A DNA stretch of 64,000 bases from positions 1-64,000 of IMG/VR virus record IMGVR_UViG_3300020281_000021; one strand, 5' to 3'. A program made the position numbers and the translations under genes. This stretch comes from a virus. The notes beneath the pieces were generated by a model. That model ran no database searches. It saw nothing but the letters and a program-made list of their open reading frames with translations, and was not told where the DNA came from. Positions 34,136-42,318 of this stretch are shown piece by piece. Within the stretch, counting starts at the first letter, position 1, and every line of letters begins with the position of its first letter.

Positions 34136-34387
34136 ATGGCAAAGATTCCACCATCGACAACAATCTATACAAGATCTGGTTGTCCTTATTGCACAAAAAT
34201 TAAAGAAGTGTATAATATGAATCGATGGAGTTACAACGAGATGAAACTCGATGTTAACTTCGACCGCAACCAATTCTATGCAGAGTTTGGTATGGGGTCT
34301 ACCTTCCCACAGGTAATCATTGGTGGGAATAAAGTCGGTGGTTGCACCGATGCTGTAAAACATCTACGAGAAGGCAAATTCCTCTAA
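34136..34387 (+). CDS. glutaredoxin
   Basis: 83 residues. TTIYTRSGCPYCTKIKEVYN has the dithiol active site CPYC; STFPQVIIGGNKVGGCTDAV provides the cis-Pro and the GG motif for glutathione binding. It likely re-reduces ribonucleotide reductase and other thiols. A related protein without CPYC is at 41986. Confidence 0.95.
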   Translation: MAKIPPSTTIYTRSGCPYCTKIKEVYNMNRWSYNEMKLDVNFDRNQFYAEFGMGSTFPQVIIGGNKVGGCTDAVKHLREGKFL

Positions 34388-34737
34388 TGAAACTCAGAAA
34401 CGCTAACGAATTATATGAGTTGATCGAGCGATCGATTGATGAAGCATTCGAGAAGAAACGTTTCTTATTTAACATGTATGGGTATTTAAAAGGAGCAAAG
34501 TATACTCGTAAGGAGACTACTGAGTTTATTGAATCCCCAACTGCTAACTCTCTAAACAATACTATCCTAGATCTTGATGCATATATCAAGGGAGGTGACA
34601 AAGTATTGCGTGAAGCATACGGACACATCCCAAAACCAGAAGCAAGAAAGATTAGAAAGTATCTCTACGGTATCCTTGAGGATGCATGGAAATATGAAAG
34701 GGATAGGAGACCAGGCAGGAAAAAAGTTACTAAATAA
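34387..34737 (+). CDS. conserved helical phage protein
   Basis: 116 residues, basic C-terminus (RDRRPGRKKVTK), helical. I use the ATG at 34387 overlapping the glutaredoxin stop. Function unknown. Confidence 0.5.
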   Translation: MKLRNANELYELIERSIDEAFEKKRFLFNMYGYLKGAKYTRKETTEFIESPTANSLNNTILDLDAYIKGGDKVLREAYGHIPKPEARKIRKYLYGILEDAWKYERDRRPGRKKVTK

Positions 34738-34763
34738 AAACAACAGTCTTAGGAGGCAATTAC

Positions 34764-35006
34764 ATGGCGGATCTTTCTTTCCTTTACATTGCCTTCTTCC
34801 TCACGTTAGGTAGTTTCCTTGTTGGATTCTTGATCTCTTGGAATATCAAAGCAGCATTTGACGAGTGGCAAGAAAAGGCAGACTATGCTAAAATAGTCAT
34901 GCATCCCGAGATGTATGATGAGAATGGTAATTTTCTGGACACAGAAGATCTATTCTACTTGCGTTTGACAGAGGAAGATGATACAATTACTGACAATGAT
35001 GATTAA
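34764..35006 (+). CDS. small membrane protein with acidic cytoplasmic tail
   Basis: 80 residues. One transmembrane helix (LSFLYIAFFLTLGSFLVGFL) followed by a polar segment with MHPEMYDENGNFLDTEDLFY and an acidic end. TAGGAGG lies 9 bases before the ATG. It appears in cyanophages by memory; no function known. Confidence 0.6.
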   Translation: MADLSFLYIAFFLTLGSFLVGFLISWNIKAAFDEWQEKADYAKIVMHPEMYDENGNFLDTEDLFYLRLTEEDDTITDNDD

Positions 35007-35008
35007 TC

Positions 35009-35452
35009 ATGGCACAAAAACTTATGATTTGTGAGGTCTTGCAAAAGACTCACTCTGCTAAGACAAAAGCAGAGAAGATTAAAATTCTTCGTGATAACAA
35101 CAGTCAAGCACTTCGTACACTATTCATTATCAACTTTGATGGGTCAGTCGTGCCTCGTGTGCCTCTTGGTGAGGACGTACCTTACACACCTAACGAAGCA
35201 CCGTTGGGGACAGAGCATACTAATTTGATTGTAGAAGCAAAGAAGTTTTACTATTTCTTCAAGGGTGGTGCAGACAACCTCCCTAACATGAAGGTAGAGA
35301 ATATGTTTATTCAGATGCTAGAGGGTCTCTACAAAGATGACGCTGTGGCATTTATTAAAGCAGTTAATAAGACTCTACACAAGAAGTATCGCATCACAGA
35401 AGCGGTAGTTAAAGAAGCATTTCCAGAAATTCGATGGGGTAATAGGTCTTGA
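35009..35452 (+). CDS. conserved phage protein (DUF6433-like)
   Basis: 147 residues, helical. The layout with EKIKILRDNNSQALRTLFII near the start, then a Pro-rich GEDVPYTPNEAPLG loop and helices with VAFIKAVNKTLHKKY, resembles a cyanophage family of unknown function (DUF6433). Coupled to the following TTG-started gene. Confidence 0.55.
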   Translation: MAQKLMICEVLQKTHSAKTKAEKIKILRDNNSQALRTLFIINFDGSVVPRVPLGEDVPYTPNEAPLGTEHTNLIVEAKKFYYFFKGGADNLPNMKVENMFIQMLEGLYKDDAVAFIKAVNKTLHKKYRITEAVVKEAFPEIRWGNRS

Positions 35453-35727
35453 GCGTCTATATCGATCCAAGAAAAGCAAAAAAAATTGAAGAAACTCCTG
35501 CTCCTGCAGAGACTGTAGAGGAGTGGACAGAGAAGATTAAAGCAATGGACAACGAAACAGTAGGACGTAAGGTCGCTGCTGCATTGGGTGCACTGTTTAT
35601 ATCTCCTCTTGTTTTTATGTTCTTCTGGAATTGGATCATGGTTGGCACGTTTGGACTACCTGTATTGGGTTACTTGAAATCATTTGGTTTACTAGTAATG
35701 GCACGTCTAATTTTTAAGCATGACTAA
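35449..35727 (+). CDS. small membrane protein, TTG start
   Basis: 92 residues. Starts at TTG overlapping the previous stop. One or two transmembrane helices (AALGALFISPLVFMFFWNWI, then LPVLGYLKSFGLLVMARLIF). The 3' end overlaps thyX by eight bases. Confidence 0.55.
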   Translation: MSVYIDPRKAKKIEETPAPAETVEEWTEKIKAMDNETVGRKVAAALGALFISPLVFMFFWNWIMVGTFGLPVLGYLKSFGLLVMARLIFKHD

Positions 35728-36415
35728 TAAAGTTTGTCTCGTAAGCGTCACACCTGAGGCAGAAAAAACAATGGGTTACATTGCGAGAGTAAGCAACCCA
35801 AACAATCAAGACAATCCAAAGGTAGAAGGACTTCTATCTTATTGCATCAAACATAATCATTGGTCTGTATTTGAGCAGGCAAGTCTGACACTTGAGATCA
35901 ATACTACAAGGGCAATCGCAGCTCAAATTCTGAGGCACCGTAGCTTCACATTTCAAGAGTTCTCACAGAGATATGCTGATACTAATCTGCTAGGTGAGAT
36001 TCCTGTCCCTGATCTACGTCGTCAAGACAGTAAGAATAGACAGAATAGTATTGATGATGTGCCACAAAAGGAGAAGTATTTCCTGCAGGGTAGGATTGCA
36101 CAGTATTTTAACGAAGGAGTTGATCTATATAATGAGTTGTTGAGACACGGAATTGCTAAAGAGTGTGCTAGAATGGTATTGCCTTTGGCAACACCAACCA
36201 GAATCTACATGACAGGATCAGTCCGATCATGGATTCATTATATTGAATTGAGGTCTGCTAATGGCACACAAAAAGAGCACATGGACATTGCAAATGCTTG
36301 TAAAAAAGTATTCATGTGTCAATTCCCTATCGTTTCTAAAGCACTTGAATGGTGCGAAGACTGCGGTTGTCCCGAAGGATGGGATGACATCCAACCATGT
36401 TTGAGGATAGACTAA
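35720..36415 (+). CDS. thyX: ThyX, FAD-dependent thymidylate synthase
   Basis: 231 residues. Makes dTMP from dUMP with FAD and NADPH. The ThyX motif is ILRHRSFTFQEFSQRY (about 70-85, RHRxxSxxxxSxR type, with the second Ser as FS). It belongs with nrdAB in nucleotide supply. The stop overlaps the next ATG. Confidence 0.95.
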   Translation: MTNKVCLVSVTPEAEKTMGYIARVSNPNNQDNPKVEGLLSYCIKHNHWSVFEQASLTLEINTTRAIAAQILRHRSFTFQEFSQRYADTNLLGEIPVPDLRRQDSKNRQNSIDDVPQKEKYFLQGRIAQYFNEGVDLYNELLRHGIAKECARMVLPLATPTRIYMTGSVRSWIHYIELRSANGTQKEHMDIANACKKVFMCQFPIVSKALEWCEDCGCPEGWDDIQPCLRID

Positions 36416-36645
36416 TGCCAACCTACAATGTAAAACACAGAGAGACAGGTGAAGAGAAAGAGTTTCGTATGACCATGGCGGAATACGATCAATGGAGGAA
36501 AGACAATCCAGATTGGGATAAAGACTGGTCAAAAGGTGTCGCAGGCACAACCTACGGCAAACCTAAACAGTCTGATGGTTTCAAAGAAGTCATGTCTAAA
36601 GTCCAAGCAGCACACCCTAAAGCAAATCTTAGTCAATACACCTAA
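36415..36645 (+). CDS. small conserved phage protein
   Basis: 76 residues. MPTYNVKHRETGEEKEFRMT with the following DPDW-type Asp/Trp stretch resembles the N-terminus of FmdB-like small proteins but without their zinc cysteines. ATG at 36415 overlaps the thyX stop. Function unknown. Confidence 0.5.
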   Translation: MPTYNVKHRETGEEKEFRMTMAEYDQWRKDNPDWDKDWSKGVAGTTYGKPKQSDGFKEVMSKVQAAHPKANLSQYT

Positions 36646-37385
36646 TGCCTAGACCAAAGAAGTCACTATCAAATATCCCAACCAAGGTATTGCGAAGGAA
36701 GAAACCTATCAACCTTGAGCACCTTAAAACCATCGAGCCACTCACAGAGAATCAGGAGAAGATCTGGGAAGCATATGGTAAGGGACAGAATCTAGTGCTC
36801 CATGGTGCAGCAGGGACAGGTAAGACATTCATCTCTTTGTATCTTGCATTGAAACAATGTCTTGACCCTTCATCAAAGTATGAGAAGGTTTACATGGTAA
36901 GGTCACTCGTCCCTACAAGGGAGATTGGTTTCTTGCCAGGTGATCATGAAGACAAATCAAACCTATATCAAATTCCATATAAAAATATGGTGAAGTATAT
37001 GTTTGAGATGCCTGATGACAATAGTTTTGAAGCATTGTATTCTAATCTTAGAGCACAAGAAACTATTTCATTCTGGTCAACCTCTTTTATTAGAGGCACC
37101 ACATTTGATAACTCTATCATTCTTGTTGATGAGTTTTCAAACCTAAACTTCCACGAGTTAGATTCTATTATCACTCGTGTTGGAGAAGACTGCAAAATTA
37201 TTTTTTGTGGTGATTACTTTCAGTCAGACTTGACAAAATCTAATGAGAGAGAAGGTATCCTAGACTTCCTTAGAATTCTTAAGCAAATGCCATCATTTAC
37301 TTGCGTAGAGTTTGGTATTGATGATATAGTAAGGTCAGGTCTCGTGAAAGAGTATCTCGTTAGCAAATTATCTCTTGGATATTAA
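36645..37385 (+). CDS. phoH: PhoH-like ATPase
   Basis: 246 residues. Walker A as LHGAAGTGKTFISLYLAL (about 51-68), Walker B as SIILVDEFSNLNFHELD (about 161), and the sensor-like KIIFCGDYFQSDL. PhoH proteins are phosphate-starvation-related ATPases with suspected RNA helicase or nuclease-partner roles, common in marine phages. Confidence 0.92.
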   Translation: MPRPKKSLSNIPTKVLRRKKPINLEHLKTIEPLTENQEKIWEAYGKGQNLVLHGAAGTGKTFISLYLALKQCLDPSSKYEKVYMVRSLVPTREIGFLPGDHEDKSNLYQIPYKNMVKYMFEMPDDNSFEALYSNLRAQETISFWSTSFIRGTTFDNSIILVDEFSNLNFHELDSIITRVGEDCKIIFCGDYFQSDLTKSNEREGILDFLRILKQMPSFTCVEFGIDDIVRSGLVKEYLVSKLSLGY

Positions 37386-37391
37386 TTAATT

Positions 37392-38066
37392 ATGTTTAAT
37401 CATGTAGGACCTCCTTGTGAGATCCTTGAGTTAGAATCACGCACCCTAGAGCAGGGAAGATTCTACAAACTTGACAAGGTGTGGGTGCCATCTGTCACCA
37501 CAGTTATCGGTCATCAATCTAAGGCAGGTATCCTTGAATGGCAGAAGCGTGTCGGATACCATGAGGCAGAGAAGATTCGTATGAAATCTTCTTGGAGAGG
37601 CACCAAGTATCACAACCTAGTAGAAAAGTATCTAAGAAATGAAGATGTGGAAAATCGTACGCAAGGCGAGGGTCTTACCTCGTACCTTTTTAGGGCTGCT
37701 CGTAAGGATCTTGATCGGATCACTGATATTCATCTTATTGAAGCCCCTTTATTTTCTCGCAACCTATATCTTGCTGGCCGTGTTGATTGCCTTGCTCAGT
37801 TTGATGGCGAGCTTGCTGTAATTGATTTCAAAACCACAAAGGAATTGAAAAAACCTGAGTGGTTGGAAAACTATTTCGTGCAGTGTAGTGCTTATGCTTA
37901 CATGTATTACGAGCACACTGGCATTGAGGTTGACAAGTTAGTTACAATATCTGTATCAGAGTCTGGCGAGATGCAAGTCGAGCAGAGATATGATAAAGAG
38001 AAGTATATTAACAAACTTCTTGATTACATTAAAGAATACAGACAGTATATTGAATCTCGTCAATGA
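37392..38066 (+). CDS. RecB-like PD-(D/E)XK exonuclease
   Basis: 224 residues. AGRVDCLAQFDGELAVIDFK (about 131-150) is the GxxD...DxK core, followed by KTTKE; the upstream GTKYHNLVEKYL supplies the RecB/Cas4-type His helix. QCSAYAYMYYE is the typical downstream helix. It probably degrades or processes DNA ends in recombination, along with uvsX. Confidence 0.85.
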   Translation: MFNHVGPPCEILELESRTLEQGRFYKLDKVWVPSVTTVIGHQSKAGILEWQKRVGYHEAEKIRMKSSWRGTKYHNLVEKYLRNEDVENRTQGEGLTSYLFRAARKDLDRITDIHLIEAPLFSRNLYLAGRVDCLAQFDGELAVIDFKTTKELKKPEWLENYFVQCSAYAYMYYEHTGIEVDKLVTISVSESGEMQVEQRYDKEKYINKLLDYIKEYRQYIESRQ

Positions 38067-38689
38067 AAGATACTTTTCTAGGCATCCCTTTCTTTCGCTT
38101 CTATTATCCTGGCGACGTAGAGAAGGTTGCATATGAATTAGAAAACTTACAGTGGAAACGTAATGATTTTAACTGGATCTGGGCAGGTATTAATGCTCGT
38201 GGGACAGGTAAACAGTTACATGATCTACCACAGTTTGCTGATCTATTTTCATGGATGAATGAATGTCTGGAAGAAGTAAGGAAAGAGATAGCACCCAACG
38301 CTACCTCTTTTAAATTTGTATCGTCATGGGCAAACAAGAATGATCCTGGTGATCATTTCTTTGACCACACGCATCCTAACTGTTTCCTAAGCAGTAATTA
38401 TTATGCATCTGGTTTGCCACAAGATAAAACAGTTTGGCTTTTGCCGAATCCGTGGTATAGTAATACTAACATCTCACCTTTTGGAGATTATACGGACACA
38501 AAATACCACATAATGCATGAGGAGCCTACAGAGGCAGGTAAGTTTATCTGTTTCCCTCCTACTATAAGGCATTATGCACAACCTAACACCACTAATGGAC
38601 CCCGCATGACTATTGCAGCGAATGCATTTCCCTCAGGTCTCATTGAATCTGGTGGAGTCTCTCGCATGTATGTAGAGGTCACCAAATGA
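38063..38689 (+). CDS. 2OG-Fe(II) oxygenase (Oxy_5-like)
   Basis: 208 residues. FFDHTHPNCFLSSNYYASGL (about 98-117) has the HxH/HP iron motif, and AGKFICFPPTIRHYAQPNTT supplies the distal His, with RMTIAANAFP as the last strand. Matches the cyanophage 2OG-FeII_Oxy_5 type. Substrate unknown. Overlaps both neighbours by four bases. Confidence 0.85.
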   Translation: MKDTFLGIPFFRFYYPGDVEKVAYELENLQWKRNDFNWIWAGINARGTGKQLHDLPQFADLFSWMNECLEEVRKEIAPNATSFKFVSSWANKNDPGDHFFDHTHPNCFLSSNYYASGLPQDKTVWLLPNPWYSNTNISPFGDYTDTKYHIMHEEPTEAGKFICFPPTIRHYAQPNTTNGPRMTIAANAFPSGLIESGGVSRMYVEVTK

Positions 38690-38931
38690 ATGATATTGAA
38701 AAGGAATTTATGACACAAGGTAAATTTACTTCACTGGTAGAAAACCTTGTTAAAGACAGTGAAGGACTGCTAAATTATATTGAAGCAGTCACTACAGTAT
38801 GTGAAGAGTATGGAATAGAGATTGAAGTTGTTAATAAACTGATCTCTCGACCATTGAAAGATAAAATCAAATGGGATGCTCAACAACTTAATTACGTTAA
38901 ACGCACCTCAAGAGGTGTCCTCCCACTATGA
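38686..38931 (+). CDS. 33: gp33-like late transcription coactivator
   Basis: 81 residues. Small helical acidic protein: LLNYIEAVTTVCEEYGIEIE followed by VVNKLISRPLKDKIKWDAQQ and a short basic tail match the compact cyanophage gp33, which links RNA polymerase, sliding clamp and the late sigma gp55 at TATAAATA promoters. Position just before gp32 supports it. The match is by memory of cyanophage gp33, not by a decisive motif. Confidence 0.7.
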   Translation: MNDIEKEFMTQGKFTSLVENLVKDSEGLLNYIEAVTTVCEEYGIEIEVVNKLISRPLKDKIKWDAQQLNYVKRTSRGVLPL

Positions 38932-39287
38932 CTAAGAAAGAAGAATTTTTCCACAGCGATCAAGTAAGAGAGTCACTTGAAGACATCCAAGTATGTTACA
39001 CTGACTTGCTAAAGATGTCTGCAGGTTTTGCAGAGTATGATGTCAAGAAAAGAATTGAGCATATCAACAAGACTCTAGAGTTGATTGCTAAACAGAAGTT
39101 ATTTTATGCACGACTAGCACTCGCATCACATGAAGATGATAGCGATGAGTCTGTTGCATATATTAAGGACAGAGTAGACACACTATCAATGAAGACGACA
39201 GGTGGTATGGATCTCATGTCTGTGCTACAAGTTATGGAAGATAAATTGTTAGGATGGAAGAAGGAGTTAAACAATGCCGAATCCTGA
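38928..39287 (+). CDS. DUF1825-like helical protein
   Basis: 119 residues, all-helical. FFHSDQVRESLEDIQVCYTD with the later IEHINKTLELIAKQKLFYAR resembles DUF1825, a cyanobacterial family with FF.S..V...L......Y and KQK.FY..L features. Function of the family is unknown. Coupled with gp33. Confidence 0.55.
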   Translation: MTKKEEFFHSDQVRESLEDIQVCYTDLLKMSAGFAEYDVKKRIEHINKTLELIAKQKLFYARLALASHEDDSDESVAYIKDRVDTLSMKTTGGMDLMSVLQVMEDKLLGWKKELNNAES

Positions 39288-39426
39288 TCAACTATGGGAA
39301 GACATGAAACGTTTGAATGATGTCATGGAGGAGTTACTTTGGGATCCCGATGACGAGATTATTTTTACACATGATGGAGAGAATATAATTATCAGGAATA
39401 AAACACAAGGTCTTGACAAGACCTAA
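39274..39426 (+). CDS. small acidic hypothetical protein
   Basis: 50 residues, acidic (VMEELLWDPDDEIIFTHDGE). Overlaps the preceding gene by 14 bases; its last codons form one arm of the gp32 leader hairpin. Confidence 0.5.
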   Translation: MPNPDQLWEDMKRLNDVMEELLWDPDDEIIFTHDGENIIIRNKTQGLDKT

Positions 39427-39451
39427 ATAGTATGTCACCATGAATGGTGGC
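39408..39451 (+). promoter_or_regulatory. double hairpin in the gp32 leader
   Basis: AGGTCTT-GAC-AAGACCT (39408-39424, perfect) and GTCACCA-TGAA-TGGTGGC (39434-39451, one G-T pair), 35 bases before the gp32 start. T4 gp32 represses its own translation through a folded leader; this could be the cyanophage counterpart. Confidence 0.5.
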
Positions 39452-39485
39452 ACTAATGCCAAATACAAACACGGAGAATACAAAA

Positions 39486-40379
39486 ATGTCATTTGCATCA
39501 CTCAAGAAGTCTTCTGGATCTTCCTTTGCAAAACTTACAAAGGAGATTGAGAAACTACAAAAGCCTGCGGGCGGTGCTCAAGTTGATGAGCGTCTATGGA
39601 AACCAACTCTCGACAAGAGCGGTAATGGGTATGCTGTTATTCGATTCCTTCCAGAGCCTGATGGGGAAGACCTTCCTTGGGCACAGGTTTGGAGTCATGC
39701 CTTCCAAGGTCCTGGTGGATGGTATATTGAAAATAGTTTGACTACTCTAGGACAAAAGGATCCTGTCTCTGACCTCAACCGAGAGTTGTGGAATAGTGGC
39801 AACGATTCTGACAAGGAAATTGCACGAAAGCAGAAGCGTAAACTCTCATACTACAGCAACATCTATGTTGTTAAGGATGAAATGAATCCTGAGAATGAGG
39901 GCAAGGTCTTCCTCTACAAGTATGGTAAGAAGATTCATGACAAGATCGTCGCTGCTGCACAACCTGAGTTTGAAGACGAGCAAGCAATCAATCCATTCGA
40001 TCTTTGGAATGGTGCGGACTTCCGTCTGAAGATCTGTAAGGTTGCAGGTTTCTGGAATTATGATAAGAGTGGGTTTGCTAACCCATCTACTCTTGGTAAG
40101 ATGACTGACGCTGAGTTGGAAGCAGTTTGGAAACAATCTTATAGTCTTAAGGACTTTACCAACCCATCACAGTTTAAATCTTACGAAGAGTTGGAAGCAC
40201 GTCTCAATTCTGTGCTTAAGGTTACACCTAAGCGTCCTGACCCTGAGACTTACGAAGAGGAAGACACTTCACAAAGTGTCCCTGATCTTCGCACAGGGTT
40301 TGGAGATAAGGTAGAATCATTACAGAAGGATGAGGACGTAGACCTTTCCTACTTTGCTAAACTTGCCGAAGAAGACTAA
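39486..40379 (+). CDS. 32: gp32 single-stranded DNA-binding protein
   Basis: 297 residues. Coats ssDNA at the fork and in recombination. The start MSFASLKKSSGSSFAKL is the basic cooperativity N-terminus typical of cyanophage gp32; I chose ATG 39486, preceded by CGGAGAA, over upstream in-frame ATGs at 39444 and 39456. The core OB region has the aromatic-rich WKPTLDKSGNGYAVIRFLPE; the canonical zinc site of T4 gp32 is not evident. The acidic C-terminal tail (SLQKDEDVDLSYFAKLAEED) recruits partners. Confidence 0.92.
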   Translation: MSFASLKKSSGSSFAKLTKEIEKLQKPAGGAQVDERLWKPTLDKSGNGYAVIRFLPEPDGEDLPWAQVWSHAFQGPGGWYIENSLTTLGQKDPVSDLNRELWNSGNDSDKEIARKQKRKLSYYSNIYVVKDEMNPENEGKVFLYKYGKKIHDKIVAAAQPEFEDEQAINPFDLWNGADFRLKICKVAGFWNYDKSGFANPSTLGKMTDAELEAVWKQSYSLKDFTNPSQFKSYEELEARLNSVLKVTPKRPDPETYEEEDTSQSVPDLRTGFGDKVESLQKDEDVDLSYFAKLAEED

Positions 40380-40841
40380 ATGAAGTCAATGTTAACTGCC
40401 ATGACACTTCTGGGTGTCATCACCACTCCAACTACTGCTTTCGCACACCACAACGGATCAATCAATCCTACTACTGGTGAGCGTGAGTATCGTGGGTGGT
40501 CTGGATCTCGCTCTCGCACATGCTATGAGCAACGATACAAGGAAGTATATATTCCTGGCACCTCAGATAGTCCTGGTTACGTTGACTACAAACGCAAGAC
40601 TGTCGCTGTCCCCTGTTATGGAGACAGATATTGGAGACCACCATATAGGGACAACGGTCCTCGTGCTGTCCCTGTCCCACGAGAGGAAGACACAAACGAC
40701 TGCTCAGAGGGTGCCGTTTTAGGCGGTATCCTTGGTGGCGGTGTAGCAGGTGCTATCTCTGAATCAGATGCTTATATCTGGTCTATCCCTCTTGGTATCG
40801 TTAGTGGTGCCATCGCAGGTTGTGAAGTCGATGGGGGTTGA
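40380..40841 (+). CDS. secreted protein with glycine-zipper C-terminus
   Basis: 153 residues. Signal peptide MLTAMTLLGVITTPTTAFAH (cleavage near AFA-HH). A Tyr/Arg-rich middle with two Cys is followed by EGAVLGGILGGGVAGAISES, a glycine zipper as found in outer-membrane or periplasmic lipoprotein-like factors. It follows gp32 directly. May act in the host periplasm. Confidence 0.6.
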   Translation: MKSMLTAMTLLGVITTPTTAFAHHNGSINPTTGEREYRGWSGSRSRTCYEQRYKEVYIPGTSDSPGYVDYKRKTVAVPCYGDRYWRPPYRDNGPRAVPVPREEDTNDCSEGAVLGGILGGGVAGAISESDAYIWSIPLGIVSGAIAGCEVDGG

Positions 40842-41302
40842 TGAAAGAGTTTGATTATGACCTCGATTACAAGACTCTTGACTTTACAAATACAGAAACT
40901 CGGATGCTTTATCGCATTGGAAGGGGGGAGCAAGGAGTTTTACTGGTACGCCCTTATACTAACGACATATGTGCTCATTGGAGATTTAAGACTCCAGAGA
41001 TTGCAGTAGAGTCTGCGAATAAAATCTTCGCAATGTATCTAGATTACAGAGACGAAGAAGATTTTATAGGCATGGACATGTGTCGTAAGTTTTTGGAAAT
41101 GGGTTTCACAAGAGCACGTCGTTACGCAAACCATAACTCTGGTAAAAAGTATGACGATGATGGTAATGTGAGACCACAAGAAGAAGACCATGCTACCAGT
41201 AAGTATGCAGAGTCTGCAAAGATCTTTAAGAAAGTTAGAGACATCGTTGCTAACAACGATACATATAAAAAGATGAGGAAGGAGTGGCGGTCACATGAGT
41301 GA
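40841..41302 (+). CDS. DUF4385 family protein
   Basis: 153 residues. FDYDLDYKTLDFTNTETRML, then YRIGRGEQGVLLVRPYTNDI and AHWRFKTPEIA, with MCRKFLEMGFTRARRYANHN, match the DUF4385 family, seen in bacteria and phages; function unknown. I use the ATG at 40841, in the previous stop (TTGATGA). Confidence 0.85.
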   Translation: MKEFDYDLDYKTLDFTNTETRMLYRIGRGEQGVLLVRPYTNDICAHWRFKTPEIAVESANKIFAMYLDYRDEEDFIGMDMCRKFLEMGFTRARRYANHNSGKKYDDDGNVRPQEEDHATSKYAESAKIFKKVRDIVANNDTYKKMRKEWRSHE

Positions 41303-41768
41303 CATACATTTTAAAAAACACCGTGTGTTTAGAGAAACAGACGGTGTTATTTTTTATGACATATCAGTAGATGAATCGAATGCTGCTGACTTAGTAGTCC
41401 ATGAAGGACCTGCTCAGTCACCCCCACCTGATTGTGTGGGAGGTAAGCAATTCTATATTCATTCTTTTCAAGATGACTACAATAGAGTAGTCTCAGGGAC
41501 AAGGATGTTTGAGTTGGTCAATGAGGAATGGAAATTCCCATACCATATAGTGCACCTTGATGTGCATAGTGGTGCATTGATCATACCTCGTGGCACATTC
41601 CATAGATCAGTGTCAGGTAAAGATGGATCAATAGTAATTAATCAAGCAAAGAGATACGATGGGTTTGATCCCTCTGCAGAGTTTTATCCTGTATCATGTG
41701 CAGAGTGTATGAAACTATATAATATATTGAAAAACGAAAAACCTGTTATCCACAGATTAGGTGAATGA
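41295..41768 (+). CDS. cupin-like protein
   Basis: 157 residues. A single double-stranded beta-helix: RVVSGTRMFELVNEEWKFPY leads into HIVHLDVHSGALIIPRGTFH (GxxxxIPxGxxH cupin motif 2) and a last strand. Metal ligands would be the His residues of HxxHxDxH and GTFH. The C-terminus contains a CAEC pair. Enzymatic role unknown; it may be another metal-dependent enzyme like those at 19.5-22.2 kb. Confidence 0.65.
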   Translation: MSDIHFKKHRVFRETDGVIFYDISVDESNAADLVVHEGPAQSPPPDCVGGKQFYIHSFQDDYNRVVSGTRMFELVNEEWKFPYHIVHLDVHSGALIIPRGTFHRSVSGKDGSIVINQAKRYDGFDPSAEFYPVSCAECMKLYNILKNEKPVIHRLGE

Positions 41769-41989
41769 AATCAGTTGAATCTTATGAGCAACTCCTCCAA
41801 CGTTTTACGAAGAGGACAATGCAACTCTCCGCAAGAAACGAAGAGTTGAAAGAAGCATACGAAGAGTATGTGAAAAACGAAAGCGATCTCAAAAGACTAG
41901 AGGGATCGAAGCAAGCAATCGAATATGTTGCCTTTGGTAAGATGCCAGGCGACGGTAATCATGACAAGTTTGCAGCACACAAACCATGA
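41765..41989 (+). CDS. small coiled-coil protein
   Basis: 74 residues. About 45 residues of strongly helical, charged sequence (LLQRFTKRTMQLSARNEELK). Coupled by overlap with its neighbours. Function unknown. Confidence 0.5.
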   Translation: MKSVESYEQLLQRFTKRTMQLSARNEELKEAYEEYVKNESDLKRLEGSKQAIEYVAFGKMPGDGNHDKFAAHKP

Positions 41990-42231
41990 CAATGAATATC
42001 GCAACCATCTACTCTAACAAAAGTCAGGAGTGTGAGAGGGCAGCACAACTTTTAAAGGCACTAGGATGTAACTTTCGAGAATATTTCCTTGATGAAGACT
42101 TTACAAAGCAACAATTCCAAATGGAATTCGGAGGTGATGCTCACTACCCTCAGATTACCCTAGGTAATAAACCTTTGGGTGGATTGAAGGATGCGTTGCA
42201 ATATTTAAAACAGCACGGTTATATTAACTGA
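41986..42231 (+). CDS. divergent glutaredoxin-like protein without CPYC
   Basis: 81 residues. The thioredoxin-fold pattern is conserved (ATIYSNKSQECERAAQLLKA, then HYPQITLGNKPLGGLKDALQ with cis-Pro and GG), and it is clearly related to the glutaredoxin at 34136. The CPYC site is replaced by KSQEC, leaving one Cys, so classic dithiol chemistry is impossible. It may be a monothiol form, a regulator or a decaying duplicate. Confidence 0.8.
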   Translation: MTMNIATIYSNKSQECERAAQLLKALGCNFREYFLDEDFTKQQFQMEFGGDAHYPQITLGNKPLGGLKDALQYLKQHGYIN

Positions 42232-42257
42232 AACCAAAATCGACTTTCCAGTTACAG

Positions 42258-42288
42258 ATACCCCGAAAAAAAATTCGGGGTATTTTTT
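42258..42288 (+). terminator. rho-independent terminator between converging units
   Basis: ATACCCCGAA / TTCGGGGTAT around an A-rich loop, then TTTTTT. Works for the plus-strand unit; the other strand lacks a flanking T-run. Confidence 0.88.
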
Positions 42289-42318
42289 GGTCTGGGGGGT
42301 CGAGGTAAGTATTAATAC

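Noticed and set aside
39413-39436. TTGACA before gp32 as a promoter
   Set aside because: It has no acceptable -10 at 16-19 bases; it is explained by the AGGTCTT/AAGACCT hairpin.
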